A DNA stretch of 64,000 nucleotides from Roseomonas sp. (GCA_020249435.1 JADCFQ010000021.1:1-64000), one strand, 5' to 3'. Shown: positions 16,413 through 28,647, numbered from the stretch's first letter. Translations and numbers: made by a program. Notes: generated by a model from the letters alone, not told the origin.

Positions 16413-17396
16413 TTATTCTGGCTCGATCCCCGCCGCCTTGATCTGCCGCGCCCAGGTTTCGATCTGGCTGCGGATAAAGGCGCCGAATTCCTCGGGCGTG
16501 GAGGTCACACGCTCAATCCCGAAAGTCGCGAGCCGATCAGCGGTTTCCTGCCTTTCCCATACCTTGCGCAGTGCCGCATTCCAGGCGCTCACGATCTCTG
16601 CCGGCACGCGCGCGGGGCCAACGGCACCCATCCAGGACAGCAATTCAAAGCCGGGCAGGCCCGCTTCGGCGAGTGTGGGTTCATTCGGCAAAAGCGGTGT
16701 GCGTGTGGCGGAAGTGATCCCAAGCGAACGCAGCCTGCCTTCCTGCAAAAACCCGCGTGACGCCGCGACATCCACAATAATGCTGGTGACGCGCCCGGAA
16801 ATCACATCTGTCATGGCCGGCGGGGTGGAGCGATAAGGCACGTGCTCCATCTGAATATTGCCGATGGAAGTCAGCATCGCGCCGCCCACAACGCCCGTTG
16901 TATTGCCCGAAGCATAAGTGAGCTTGCCGGGCTGGGCGCGCGCCAGGGCCAGGAATTCCTGCAGATTGCGCGCCGGCACCTGGTCATTCACCGCAAGCAC
17001 AAAGATATAGGTCCCCATGCGCCCGATCGGGGTGAAATCATTGATGGCGTCATAGGTCGGGCGCTTCATCAGTGCCGGAGTCGCGCCATGCGGGCTATTC
17101 GTCGTGATCATCACCGTATGGCCATCCGGCGCGGCGCGGGCGGTGGCGACCGCGGCAATGGCGCCATTGGCGCCGGGGCGATTATCCACCACTACCTGGG
17201 AACCCCATTCCTGTTCCAGCAGGGTGGCGAGCAGGCGGGAAACGGAATCGGTCCCCGAACCCGCAGCGAAGGGAACGATCAATGTCACGGGGCGCGATGG
17301 CTTCCAGGCCGCTTGGGCGCGGGCCGCAAAGGGCAGCGCAGCGGCGGCACCAATCAGGGCACGGCGGGACATCGGCAGATGGGTGATTTTCGGCAT
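16413..17396 (-). CDS. Bug-type tripartite tricarboxylate substrate-binding protein
   Basis: This 327-residue periplasmic receptor belongs to the TctC/Bug family. A twin-arginine-like signal sequence (SRRALIGAAAALPFAARAQA) precedes the fold. Family hallmarks are WKPSRPVTLIVPFAAGSGTD, VVDNRPGANGAIA and PDGHTVMI. ATG 17396 has GGAAA upstream; a longer in-frame start would add a tail with no signal character. No TctA/TctB permease lies nearby, so it is one of three orphan receptors in the window. The ligand is probably a carboxylate, by family. Confidence 0.92.
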   Translation of the reverse strand: MPKITHLPMSRRALIGAAAALPFAARAQAAWKPSRPVTLIVPFAAGSGTDSVSRLLATLLEQEWGSQVVVDNRPGANGAIAAVATARAAPDGHTVMITTNSPHGATPALMKRPTYDAINDFTPIGRMGTYIFVLAVNDQVPARNLQEFLALARAQPGKLTYASGNTTGVVGGAMLTSIGNIQMEHVPYRSTPPAMTDVISGRVTSIIVDVAASRGFLQEGRLRSLGITSATRTPLLPNEPTLAEAGLPGFELLSWMGAVGPARVPAEIVSAWNAALRKVWERQETADRLATFGIERVTSTPEEFGAFIRSQIETWARQIKAAGIEPE

Positions 17397-17500
17397 GGCG
17401 TGTTTCCTTTGTTTGGCGGTCTCATAACCAGCGCGGCAGGCTGCTGTCCATCGGTTTTCTGCCCCTCGTCTTTCCGTGCTTTCCGGCGCAGCATGCGGCC

Positions 17501-18667
17501 ATGACACAGCGTGTTGTGATCCATTGGGGGCTTTCGTCCTTGCATGGCTGGGGGGTTTATGGGCTGAACCTCGCCCTGGCCTGGGCCGGCGATCAGGCTT
17601 TGGAAGCCGCGACGGATTACGAGATCGCGCCGAAGTTGATCACGCTTGATCCGCTGCAATGGCGTGCGCTGGCCGGGTTTCGGGAGCGTTCGGCGAGGCT
17701 GCGCGCGCAATTGCTGCGCCAAAGCGCCGAACCTATCACGGTAAATGCTGTGGTGCTTGCGGCACTCGGCAATGATTTGCAGCCTCAGCCGGGACCGCAT
17801 GGCGGCGCGCTGAGCGGCCGCCCAAGCTTCGGCACCATCTTCTTCGAACGCGAAGCGCTTGGCGCCAAGGCACGCGAAACCCTGGCCCCGCATGCGGCGA
17901 TCATCGCGGGGTCAAGCTGGAATGCCGAAGTGCTGCGCGCCCATGGCGTGCCCAGGGTGGAATTGGTGCCGCAAGGAATTGATCCCGCGCTGTTTCACCC
18001 GGCGCCACGGCGCGGGCTTTTTCCGGGGCGTTTTGTGGTTTTCAGCGGCGGCAAGCTGGAAGCGCGCAAGGGGCAGGATAATGTGATCGCCGCTTGGCGG
18101 ATTTTCGCCGCGCGCCATCCGGATGCGCTGCTGATATCCGCCTGGCATAATCACTGGGCGGCAAGTGCGCGCAGCATTGATGCGTCACGCCGCGCCGCGC
18201 CGCTGCCATTTCGCGCGGATGGCGCGCCGGATAGCGCTGCCTGGGTGGCGGCGAATGGCATAGGGGCGGAACAATTCCTCGATCTCGGTGTCGTGCCGAA
18301 TGCCTTGATGCCGGCGATATTGCGCGAAGCCGATGCCGCGCTGTTTCCCAATCGCTGCGAAGGCGGCACCAACCTGGTCGCGATGGAAGCCATGGCTTGC
18401 GGCGTGCCGTGCATTCTCAGCGCCAATACCGGCCATCTTGATCTGGTGCAGGATGGCACTGCGCTGGCACTGAGAGATCAACGCCCCATTCCTGCCATGC
18501 CTGGCTGGCGGGAAAGCAATATCGAGGAAATCGTTGCTGCGCTTGAAACTCTTTATACTGATCGCGCTCGCGCCGCTGAGATTGGCGCGGCAGGGGCACA
18601 GTTATTGTCGGGCTTAACCTGGGCGAGAACGGCTGCCGAGATGAAGCGGATCATCACTGCAAGCTGA
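17501..18667 (+). CDS. group 4-type glycosyltransferase
   Basis: This 388-residue GT-B glycosyltransferase has a weak N-terminal domain and a C-terminal nucleotide-sugar domain: FSGGKLEARKGQDNVIAAW, then NALMPAILREADAALFPNRCEGGTNLVAMEAMACGVP with the EX7E pair (E in CEGG and E in MEAM). It probably transfers a sugar to an envelope polysaccharide or lipid, but donor and acceptor are unknown. It diverges from the Bug gene and converges with dgoK, overlapping it by 14 bases. Confidence 0.88.
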   Translation: MTQRVVIHWGLSSLHGWGVYGLNLALAWAGDQALEAATDYEIAPKLITLDPLQWRALAGFRERSARLRAQLLRQSAEPITVNAVVLAALGNDLQPQPGPHGGALSGRPSFGTIFFEREALGAKARETLAPHAAIIAGSSWNAEVLRAHGVPRVELVPQGIDPALFHPAPRRGLFPGRFVVFSGGKLEARKGQDNVIAAWRIFAARHPDALLISAWHNHWAASARSIDASRRAAPLPFRADGAPDSAAWVAANGIGAEQFLDLGVVPNALMPAILREADAALFPNRCEGGTNLVAMEAMACGVPCILSANTGHLDLVQDGTALALRDQRPIPAMPGWRESNIEEIVAALETLYTDRARAAEIGAAGAQLLSGLTWARTAAEMKRIITAS

Positions 18668-19559
18668 AGCGCGTGCCTTCTATCGCCACGCCAATACGAA
18701 AAAGGCCCTGCGCTGCCGCATCTTCTTCTTCCACAACGCTCGGCACACCAAAAGCCGCGAGGGCCGCGCTGTAGCGGAGCGTCAGCGCTGCCGCACCGAT
18801 GATATGCACCGGCGGCGCGACCCCGGCCTCCAACGCGGCTGCGACCTCATGCCCGATCAGCAGGCCAGAGAGATAGGAAGCCGCTTCCATCTGCGGCATG
18901 GCATCAAACAGGGAAAGGCTGCGCAGGCCGAAAAGCTGATGCAGCAAGCCACCGCCCTGCCGCGCGCGATCCAAGCCGCGCGCAAAGGCGCCCGGATGAT
19001 GCGCCGCGCCGCGATGCAGGCTGCGCGCCAAAATCGTATGGGCGGAAAGGGCGGCGAAAACCTCGCCCGTCATTTGCGTCCAAAAACCGAGGATTTGCCC
19101 GGCACGCACCCGCACCCATTTGGAATGGCTGCCGGGCAGGCAGAGCGTGACCTCCTGTTCCGGCAGACGGTCCAGGATGCCCAGGATTTGCGTTTCCTCC
19201 CCGCGCATCACTTCCGGCACGCCATCGGCATCGCGCGCCTTCAGCCCCGGCACCAGGCGCACCCGTGTCGCGGGAAAAGGCACCGGCAGCGTCGCGCGGG
19301 CAATGTCGGTCACTGTTGCGGGGCAGGGCAGATAGGGCGCTTCCGCCCAGCCCTGCTTGCTGCCCGCCATGCCGGAAATCACCACCAGCTTTTCGCTGTC
19401 TTCCAGCCAATCCCCGGCGATTTTGCGTAGCTCATCGGCAAAGCCGCCCGGCTTCACGGATAGGATGCCCGATTTGCTCTCGCGCTTGCCCATCACCGCC
19501 CCGGTGGGGTCCAGCCGATAGGCGCGCAGAGATGTGGTGCCCCAATCCAGCCCAATCAT
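18654..19559 (-). CDS. dgoK: 2-dehydro-3-deoxygalactonokinase
   Basis: DgoK phosphorylates 2-dehydro-3-deoxy-D-galactonate in the DeLey-Doudoroff galactose pathway. The 301-residue product has the family start MIGLDWGTTSLRAYRLD (phosphate-1 motif), MRGEETQILG, LPGSHSKWV and WTQMTGEVFAALSAHTIL. The partner aldolase (dgoA), which is often adjacent or fused, is absent from the window. The 3' end overlaps the glycosyltransferase gene. Confidence 0.92.
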   Translation of the reverse strand: MIGLDWGTTSLRAYRLDPTGAVMGKRESKSGILSVKPGGFADELRKIAGDWLEDSEKLVVISGMAGSKQGWAEAPYLPCPATVTDIARATLPVPFPATRVRLVPGLKARDADGVPEVMRGEETQILGILDRLPEQEVTLCLPGSHSKWVRVRAGQILGFWTQMTGEVFAALSAHTILARSLHRGAAHHPGAFARGLDRARQGGGLLHQLFGLRSLSLFDAMPQMEAASYLSGLLIGHEVAAALEAGVAPPVHIIGAAALTLRYSAALAAFGVPSVVEEEDAAAQGLFRIGVAIEGTRFSLQ

Positions 19560-19642
19560 GCCGGCTGCCCCCTTTCCATGGCGCAGTCATGCCGAAAAAA
19601 GCTTAACGGCGCGTCAGGACGCCCCGCAAGGCAGCGCCGGCC

Positions 19643-20656
19643 TCAACGTGCCGGGAGCAGCCCGATGATCTCCCGCGCTTGCTTCATAATCGGTTCCGCC
19701 ACCGCATTGGCGCGCTCGGCGCCCAGATGCAAAGCTGCATCAAGCGCGCCGGGGTCGGTCAGCAGACGGCGCATCTCAGCGGCGATGGGGGAAAGATGCG
19801 CGACAAGCGCCTCCGTCAGCGTGCCCTTGAAGGCGCCAAAGCCCTGGCCGGCATGCTCCCGCAGCACGTTTTCCGGCAGCGTGCCGGTGATCGCCGCCAT
19901 GATGCCCACCAGGTTGCGCGCTTCCGGCCTGCCTTCCAGCCCCGCCATGTGGTCGGGGATCGGTTCCGCATCCGTCTTGGCGCGACGGATTTTCAGCGCA
20001 ATGGCATCCGCATCATCGGTCAGGTTGATGCGCGATTGATCGGAAGGATCAGACTTCGACATCTTCTTCGTGCCATCGCGCAGCGACATGACACGCGCCG
20101 CGACACCCTGGATCAGCGGTTCGATATTGGGGAAGAATTCCACGCCATAATCATGATTGAATTTTTGGGCGATATCATTGGCCAATTCCAGATGCTGCTT
20201 CTGGTCATCACCCACCGGCACCTTGGTCGCGTGATAGGCGAGAATATCGGCGGCCATCAGATTCGGATAAACATAAAGCCCCGCTGAGGCCGCTTCGCGA
20301 TCCTTGCCGGCCTTGTCCTTGAATTGCGTCATGCGATTGAGCCAGCCGATGCGTGCCACGCAATTGAAGATCCAGCCAAGCTCCGCATGCGCCGGCACAT
20401 GGGATTGCACGAACAAGGTGCAGCGCTTGGGATCAAGCCCGCAGGCGATCAGCGCCGCCGCCATTTCGCGGGTTTGGCGTGACAGCTCCTTCGGGTCTTG
20501 CCAGACGGTAATGGCGTGCAAATCCACAATGCAGAAAATGCTTTCATGCGCATCCTGCATCGGCACCCAATTGCGGATGGCGCCAAGATAATTGCCAAGG
20601 GTTGGCACACCGGAAGGCTGAATGCCGGAAAAGACGCGCGTCATGGGCTTCATCAC
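19643..20656 (-). CDS. trpS: tryptophanyl-tRNA synthetase
   Basis: This class Ic synthetase charges tRNA-Trp. The 337-residue protein has the HIGH-equivalent [17 protein letters not shown] near the N terminus and the KMSKS loop ([12 protein letters not shown]) in the middle. Two in-frame ATGs (20656 and 20644) are possible; the second would begin [12 protein letters not shown], a usual start. Neither has a clear Shine-Dalgarno. yggS lies downstream on the same strand, about 60 bases... away. Confidence 0.95.
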   Translation of the reverse strand: MMKPMTRVFSGIQPSGVPTLGNYLGAIRNWVPMQDAHESIFCIVDLHAITVWQDPKELSRQTREMAAALIACGLDPKRCTLFVQSHVPAHAELGWIFNCVARIGWLNRMTQFKDKAGKDREAASAGLYVYPNLMAADILAYHATKVPVGDDQKQHLELANDIAQKFNHDYGVEFFPNIEPLIQGVAARVMSLRDGTKKMSKSDPSDQSRINLTDDADAIALKIRRAKTDAEPIPDHMAGLEGRPEARNLVGIMAAITGTLPENVLREHAGQGFGAFKGTLTEALVAHLSPIAAEMRRLLTDPGALDAALHLGAERANAVAEPIMKQAREIIGLLPAR

Positions 20657-20716
20657 CGTTCAAAAAACACCCCCGCGTGATCCCGCGCCAGGCGCGGCGC
20701 GTCAAGCGGCGCCTGA

Positions 20717-21391
20717 TCAGCCGCGCGCGCCAAAAATGGCGCTGCCGACGCGCACATGGGTGGCGCCTTCAGCAATCGCGGCCTCAAAATCGCTACTCAT
20801 CCCCATGGAGAGGATGGGCAGGCCGTGCTTGGCCGCCAGATTGGCGAGGTAGGCGAAATGCGGCCTGGGGTCGCCTGCCACGGGCGGGATGCACATCAGC
20901 CCCGTCACCGGCAGGCCGAAATCATCCCGCGCGGCGCGGATGAAGGCATCGGCCTCCGCCCGAGGGCAGCCGGATTTCTGCGCCTCATCCCCCGTATTGA
21001 CCTGTATCAGCACATCAGGCCGGCGGGCTTCCTTCGCCATGGCTTCCGCAATGGCCTGGGCGAGCTTGGGGCGGTCCAGCGTTTCAATTACATCGGCGAT
21101 CCGCACGGCATCCCGCGCCTTATTGGTCTGCAAGCCGCCGATGATATGCAGCTGCAAGCCCTGATGGGCGGCGCGCAGGCCCGGAAATTTCTGCGCCGCT
21201 TCCTGGACCCGGTTTTCGCCAAACACCATCTGCCCGGCGGCCAGCGCCGCTTCCACCGCCTCCACCGGGTTGGTCTTGGAAACGGCGACAAGCGTCACGG
21301 CATTTGCCGGGCGGCCGGCGCGGGCGCAGGCTTCCCCGATCAGCGCCCGAATGCGGGAGAGGTTTTGGGCAATGGCAAGGGCATCGGTCAT
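20717..21391 (-). CDS. yggS: YggS/PROSC-type PLP homeostasis protein
   Basis: This PLP-binding single-barrel protein of the YggS family buffers pyridoxal phosphate. The 224 residues show the PLP lysine in VTLVAVSKTNPVEAV, FGENRVQEAAQK, HIIGGLQTNKARDAV and LSMGMSSDFEAAI with GSAIFG at the end. ATG 21391 is chosen because upstream in-frame sequence is the shadow of the divergent gene. It lies upstream of trpS on the same strand. Confidence 0.94.
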   Translation of the reverse strand: MTDALAIAQNLSRIRALIGEACARAGRPANAVTLVAVSKTNPVEAVEAALAAGQMVFGENRVQEAAQKFPGLRAAHQGLQLHIIGGLQTNKARDAVRIADVIETLDRPKLAQAIAEAMAKEARRPDVLIQVNTGDEAQKSGCPRAEADAFIRAARDDFGLPVTGLMCIPPVAGDPRPHFAYLANLAAKHGLPILSMGMSSDFEAAIAEGATHVRVGSAIFGARG

Positions 21392-21419
21392 GGCAGGCTC
21401 ACATGGCAGGGAATTGGCG

Positions 21420-22040
21420 ATGGTTCCAGGGGCGCGCGCTGCGTGGGGCCGATTCGCGCGCCCGGCGCCAGGCGGCCTGCCCCGGCTTTGGCTATTCAGC
21501 GACCCCGCCCGCCTGCCGGACCCGCGCGCGGCCATGATGGCCCTGCCGCGCGGCGCCGGGGTGGTGGCGCGCGGGCTGGTGCCGGGGCTGCTGCGGCCCG
21601 TGGCGCAGCTGGCCCGGCAGCGGGGGCTGAAATTGCTGGTGGCGGGTGATGGGCGGGCAGCGCTGGCAATGCGGGCTGGGCTCCATCTGTCGGATCGGCG
21701 GGAAAGCCGGGGTTTGCTGCCTTTTTTGATCGCCCGCCGGGCGGCGCCTGGCCGCCTTATATTGAGCATGGCCGCCCATGGCGGGCAGCGCGGCGCGGCG
21801 CGGGCGCGGCGGCTCAGGCCCGATTGCCTTTTCCTGTCGCCGCTTTTCCCGACGCAGAGCCACCCGGGCGCGCCGGCCCTGGGCGCCTTGCGCTGGGCGG
21901 CGCTGGCGCGAGGACTACCTTGGCCCCGCATCGCCTTGGGCGGTATCACCCCTGCCCGGCTTGGCGCGGTGCCCCGCTGCGCGGCTGGAGTGGCCGCGAT
22001 TGATGGGCTCACGCCACCTGTTGCGCGCTTGCCACAGTGA
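21420..22040 (+). CDS. ThiE/TenI-like thiamine phosphate synthase family protein
   Basis: This 206-residue barrel protein resembles ThiE-like proteins: LWLFSDPARLPDPR at the N terminus, AGLHLSD (the HLxxxD position), LSMAAHGGQRGA (GxSxH position), FLSPLFPTQSHPGAPALG and IALGGITP. The canonical ThiE TK after FPT is replaced by SHPGAP, as in the nudix-associated or stand-alone ThiE-like group, so true thiamine phosphate synthase activity is uncertain. It diverges from yggS with 28 bases between the two starts; ATG 21390 is an alternative start that would overlap yggS. AGGG precedes 21420. Confidence 0.72.
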   Translation: MVPGARAAWGRFARPAPGGLPRLWLFSDPARLPDPRAAMMALPRGAGVVARGLVPGLLRPVAQLARQRGLKLLVAGDGRAALAMRAGLHLSDRRESRGLLPFLIARRAAPGRLILSMAAHGGQRGAARARRLRPDCLFLSPLFPTQSHPGAPALGALRWAALARGLPWPRIALGGITPARLGAVPRCAAGVAAIDGLTPPVARLPQ

Positions 22041-22216
22041 TGTGGCCAAGTCGCGTCTGGCCTTTCTGAGAGGTTGCGACAGCCGTTTTAAAATGATCAT
22101 AGTCTGGCAAGGTCTGAAGGCCATGGGCGCCCCTATTGGGTGTTTCAGGCTTTCTTCCTGCCGGGGGCAGGGGCCGAGGATCACCGCCGGATTTCCCGGC
22201 AATGAGGAGGACTTGA

Positions 22217-23707
22217 ATGCGTAAAATTCTTCTGGGGACAACGGCTGTTGTCGGCCTCGCGCTCCTTGCGCCGGTCGCCAATGCCCAGCAGGCTCGCCCT
22301 GCCGCCCGTCCGGCGGCTGCGCCGGCCGCCCCGCCCGCGCTGCCCGCCACTTCCGTGGCACCCGCCGGCACCGCCGCTGCCATCTTCCAGACCCCGGTCG
22401 GCATCACCGGCGCGGGTCCGCATGGCGCCGATGGTATTCCGAACCGTCCGACCACGCCGACCACAAGCGGCATCATCGTCCGCCTGGGTGGCTTCTTTGA
22501 CTTCTCTGTGGCCAATATTTCTGACAGTGCTGACTCCGCGGTTGGTCCTACCCGCACCGGCAACGTCAACAATCGCCTTGGCCGCCAGCGTAATGATTTC
22601 CGCACGGAAGCCGAACTGAACGTGTATGTTGACGGTCTTGCCGCCAACGGCATGCGTTACGGCGCCGTGATGGAATTCCAGATGGACAATATGGGCGGTA
22701 GGAATGACAACTCCGCCGCCAATAACGGCGCCAACGGCTCTGGCACCGGCGTGGACCTGGATGAGCTCTACGGCTTCGTAAAGGGTTCCTGGGGTGAATT
22801 GCGTTTCGGCCAGGAAGACAACGCTCAGGATCTGATGCGCGTGGCGCCGCCCGGCACCTTGTGGCTTGGCGTCAGCTCCGGCTGGGATGAATTCGTCGCA
22901 CAGCCGCAGTCTGGCCTCGGTGGCACTGCACCCTACCTGATGTCGTCGTTCCAGGACGGTGGGGATGCGACCAAGATCATCTACCTGTCGCCGCAGTTCT
23001 TCGGGTTCGATGTCGGCTTCTCCTACGCGCCGCAGAACAACGAAGGTGAGCGGCCTGATGTTCCGACGAGCAATCAGGTGTTCCAGCGTGACCGTACCGG
23101 CGTGATGAACGCCATGACGGGTATCATCCGCTATCGCGGCACCTTCGGCGACTTCGGTGTGCGCGCGAGCTTTGCTGGTTTGAAAGCGGACTCCGCTCAG
23201 GTCACCGGCAGCTCACTTGAACGCACCAACCCCCGCACCCAGAACCTGACCATGTACAGCGCAGGCTTGCTGGTTGCGGCCTATGGCTTCCAGGTTGGTG
23301 GCGAATACGCTTGGGGTAACTATAACGGCCCCTTGACCGGTACGATCAATCCGAAGCTGGACAGCAGTGATCACTGGATCCTGGGCGCCACCTACACCCT
23401 TGGTGCCTGGCAGTTCGGCGGCCAGTATGGCGTTGCCAAGCAGGATAATGGTACCAATGCGGCTGGTGATAACTTCAAGGATCGCGAACAGACCTATTGG
23501 GGCATTGGCCTGCAATACACCATGGCGCCTGGCATGATCCTGTTTGCCAACTATAACCAGGTTCAGGATGACAACATCCTGAATGGTGCAGCAGGCGTGA
23601 ACGGGACCGGCGTGGACCTGTCTACGCGTGCAGTGCAAAAGTTTAAGGGCGGCAGCACCACGCGTGATATTGACGTGCTGATGGCTGGCGTGCGCGTCGC
23701 CTTCTGA
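22217..23707 (+). CDS. outer-membrane porin
   Basis: This 496-residue Gram-negative porin has a cleavable signal peptide (MRKILLGTTAVVGLALLAP, cleaved near ANA-QQ). An Ala/Pro-rich periplasmic linker at about residues 25-55 precedes the beta barrel. The barrel opens with IIVRLGGFFDFSVA and ends with aromatic-terminated strands (VLMAGVRVAF), a terminal Phe being the Bam recognition signal. It allows passive diffusion of small solutes. A near-perfect AGGAGG lies eight bases before the ATG, and a strong terminator follows, fitting a highly expressed gene. The Ala/Pro linker is unusual for a porin. Confidence 0.92.
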   Translation: MRKILLGTTAVVGLALLAPVANAQQARPAARPAAAPAAPPALPATSVAPAGTAAAIFQTPVGITGAGPHGADGIPNRPTTPTTSGIIVRLGGFFDFSVANISDSADSAVGPTRTGNVNNRLGRQRNDFRTEAELNVYVDGLAANGMRYGAVMEFQMDNMGGRNDNSAANNGANGSGTGVDLDELYGFVKGSWGELRFGQEDNAQDLMRVAPPGTLWLGVSSGWDEFVAQPQSGLGGTAPYLMSSFQDGGDATKIIYLSPQFFGFDVGFSYAPQNNEGERPDVPTSNQVFQRDRTGVMNAMTGIIRYRGTFGDFGVRASFAGLKADSAQVTGSSLERTNPRTQNLTMYSAGLLVAAYGFQVGGEYAWGNYNGPLTGTINPKLDSSDHWILGATYTLGAWQFGGQYGVAKQDNGTNAAGDNFKDREQTYWGIGLQYTMAPGMILFANYNQVQDDNILNGAAGVNGTGVDLSTRAVQKFKGGSTTRDIDVLMAGVRVAF

Positions 23708-23730
23708 TCTTCGGATCAATCGGCAAAAAG

Positions 23731-23759
23731 GCGGCAGGGGAAACCCTGCCGCTTTTTTT
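23731..23759 (+). terminator. intrinsic terminator of the porin gene
   Basis: A perfect 9-bp stem (GCGGCAGGG 23731-23739, CCCTGCCGC 23744-23752) encloses a GAAA loop and is followed by seven T, 24 bases after the porin stop. Confidence 0.93.
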
Positions 23760-23845
23760 GTGGCCGAGGCATAGCAGGGGCTGGCGCGATTGGCGCGAAA
23801 CGCGTGGGCGTGGCTAGAATGTCCCAAACCGAAGGAGTCACCGCC

Positions 23846-24952
23846 ATGCTGCAAAACCCGCCCGCCGAACCAGGTATGCGCGAAGAAGATATTGATACAC
23901 CCGCGTTGGTGATTGACCTGGACGCTTTTGAACATAACCTTGATACCATGGCGGCGCTGCTGGCGCCGACGGGCGCGAAACTCCGCGCCCATGCGAAAAC
24001 CCATAAATCCAGCGTCATCGCCAAGCTGCAAATGGCGCGCGGTGCGGTTGGCCAATGCGTGCAAAAAGTGGCGGAAGCCGAGGCGCTGGCCTGGGGCGGT
24101 ATTCCCGATATTCTGGTCAGCAACCAGGTGGTGAGCCGGCGCAAATTGGCCCGCCTTGCCGCACTGGCGCGCATTGCTGAAGTGGCGGTCTGCGTTGATG
24201 ACGCCGCGCAAATCGCGCTGATTGAAGCCGCTGCCGAGGCTGCCGGCCTGCGCCTGCCGGTGCTGGTTGAAATTGATGTCGGCATGGCGCGCGGTGGCGT
24301 CGCGCATGGCCCACCTGCCGTGGCACTCGCGGAGCGCATCGCCGCCAGCCGGCATCTGCGCTTTGGCGGCTTGCAAGCCTATCACGGTTCAGCGCAGCAC
24401 AAGCGCGCGCCGGAGGAACGCGCCGCCGCGATTGGCGAAGCTGTCGCGCGGTCGCGCCGCACGGTGGAACAATTGCGCCAGCGCGGCCTTGCCTGCCCGA
24501 TTGTCGGCGGTGCCGGCACCGGCACCTTCCGGCATGAGGCTGCGAGCGGCGTCTATACCGAAATCCAGGCCGGGTCCTATTGCTTCATGGATGCCGACTA
24601 CGCGGCGAATGAGGATGCGCCGCCCTTCCGCCAATCGCTTTTCGTGTTGTCTCAAGTCATGAGTACCGCAGGGCCTGGCATTGCCGTGCTGGATTGCGGG
24701 CATAAGGGCGTTTCGGTTGATTCCGGCATGCCGCAGATCTGGCAACGCCCTGGGCTGCGCTATGCGGGCGCATCCGATGAGCATGGCAAGCTGGTGATTG
24801 AGGATGGCAGCGCGCCCGCGCTTGGCGAAAAGCTGCGCCTGGTGCCGGGCCACTGCGACCCGACGGTGGATCGCTATGATTGGTATGTCGGCGTGCGCAA
24901 GGGGCGCGTGGAATGCCTTTGGCCGGTCTCGGCGCGGGGTGGGATGGCCTGA
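23846..24952 (+). CDS. D-threonine aldolase / 3-hydroxy-D-aspartate aldolase family (DSD1)
   Basis: This 368-residue fold-type III PLP enzyme has DIDTPALVIDLDAFEHNL at the N terminus, the PLP lysine in LRAHAKTHKSS, EIDVGMARGG, and C-terminal metal ligands in PGHCDPT (His/Cys). It would cleave D-3-hydroxy amino acids to glycine and an aldehyde; D-serine dehydratase is an alternative in this family. ATG 23846 is chosen because GAAGGAG lies eight bases upstream; the ATG at 23804 lacks one. The gene converges with gyrB. Confidence 0.87.
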   Translation: MLQNPPAEPGMREEDIDTPALVIDLDAFEHNLDTMAALLAPTGAKLRAHAKTHKSSVIAKLQMARGAVGQCVQKVAEAEALAWGGIPDILVSNQVVSRRKLARLAALARIAEVAVCVDDAAQIALIEAAAEAAGLRLPVLVEIDVGMARGGVAHGPPAVALAERIAASRHLRFGGLQAYHGSAQHKRAPEERAAAIGEAVARSRRTVEQLRQRGLACPIVGGAGTGTFRHEAASGVYTEIQAGSYCFMDADYAANEDAPPFRQSLFVLSQVMSTAGPGIAVLDCGHKGVSVDSGMPQIWQRPGLRYAGASDEHGKLVIEDGSAPALGEKLRLVPGHCDPTVDRYDWYVGVRKGRVECLWPVSARGGMA

Positions 24953-24969
24953 AACCATCCTAATCACCC

Positions 24970-27504
<2,535 letters not shown>

Positions 27505-28647
27505 TCAGCGCAGGGCAAAAAGCCTGCCATCACCCGCGCCAAAGACCTGCCCAATACCGGCCAAAGGGGCGAAAACCTCAGCATCCGTGCCGGTCATGAA
27601 AACCTGCGCAGGCAGGGCGGCGAGGGCGGCGAAAAGCGCTTCCCGTCGCGCGGGATCAAGATGCGCCGCCACCTCATCCAGCAGGAGCAAGGGCGCGAAG
27701 CCGCGCGCTTCGGCAATCAGCGACGCATGGGCCAGCACCACGGAAACCAGCAGCGCCTTTTGCTCTCCGGTTGAACAGAATTCGGCGCTGATACCCTTGG
27801 GCATGTGGATCAAGCTCAAATCCGCCTTATGCGCCCCGCGCGCCGCCCCACCCGCTGCCGCATCGCGCCGCCGATCAGCGGCCAGGTCCTGGCGCAGCGT
27901 ATCTTCCACAGCGAGTGCCGGGGTCTCTGCCAAACCCGCCGTGATGGGGCAGGTGATGTCCAACCGCGCCGCCGGAAAGGCGCCTGTGGCGCGGCCCGCC
28001 GCAAGCTCGGCATTCAGGCGCAGCATCAAAGCGCGCCTTGCCGCCGCCACCGCCACCGCATGCCGCGCCATCGCATCTTCCAGCCCAGCCAGCCAGGCAG
28101 GGTCAGCACGGCCTTCCGCGAGCAGGCGGTTACGCTCGGCCATCGCATTGTCATGGGCGGCCACTTCGCGCGCATGGCCAGGCTCCAAGGCCCAGACCAG
28201 CCGATCCAGGAAGCGTCGCCGCCCGCTCGCCCCCTCCTGAAACAGCCGGTCCATTTGCGGCGTGATCCATACAGCCGCCATGCGTTCGGCCAGCATCGCC
28301 TGGCTGCGGAGCGCCTGCCCATCGAGCCGATAGATGCGCCGTTCCGTCGCCCCTTCCGGGTCCGTGCCGGTGCCGATTTCCATGGGGCCAGCGCGGGTTT
28401 CAAATCGCCCTGCCGCCGCCCAGGGCAGGCTCGCAGCTTCTTCCTGCCGGCCAAGTTCGCCCATGCGCGCACCACGAAGGCCGCGCCCGGGCGCCAGCAG
28501 CGATATCGCTTCCAACAGATTGGTCTTGCCCGCGCCGTTTTCGCCCGCGATGCAAATCAGGGATGCGTCAAAGCGCGCATCCAATCTCCGCCAAGACCGG
28601 AAATCCGTCAGCCTGAGACGCGCAAGGAAAAGCCCCGGCGCCGTCAC
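27505..28647 (-). CDS. recF: DNA replication/repair protein RecF
   Basis: RecF is an SMC-like ATPase that helps load RecA at gapped DNA. The 380-residue product has Walker A at residues 35-42 (GENGAGKT), the signature STGEQKALLVSVVLAHA and Walker B (PLLLLDEVAAHLD). Its ATG lies inside the end of dnaN (four-base overlap), so the two are translationally coupled. Confidence 0.95.
   Translation of the reverse strand: MTAPGLFLARLRLTDFRSWRRLDARFDASLICIAGENGAGKTNLLEAISLLAPGRGLRGARMGELGRQEEAASLPWAAAGRFETRAGPMEIGTGTDPEGATERRIYRLDGQALRSQAMLAERMAAVWITPQMDRLFQEGASGRRRFLDRLVWALEPGHAREVAAHDNAMAERNRLLAEGRADPAWLAGLEDAMARHAVAVAAARRALMLRLNAELAAGRATGAFPAARLDITCPITAGLAETPALAVEDTLRQDLAADRRRDAAAGGAARGAHKADLSLIHMPKGISAEFCSTGEQKALLVSVVLAHASLIAEARGFAPLLLLDEVAAHLDPARREALFAALAALPAQVFMTGTDAEVFAPLAGIGQVFGAGDGRLFALR

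Noticed and set aside
21392-22012. N-terminal extension of yggS on the minus strand
   Set aside because: The extension is Arg/Pro-rich antisense to the ThiE-like gene, and YggS is full length from 21391.
23213-24385. 390-aa minus-strand frame across the porin end and the aldolase
   Set aside because: It runs through the strong porin terminator and is antisense to two convincing genes.
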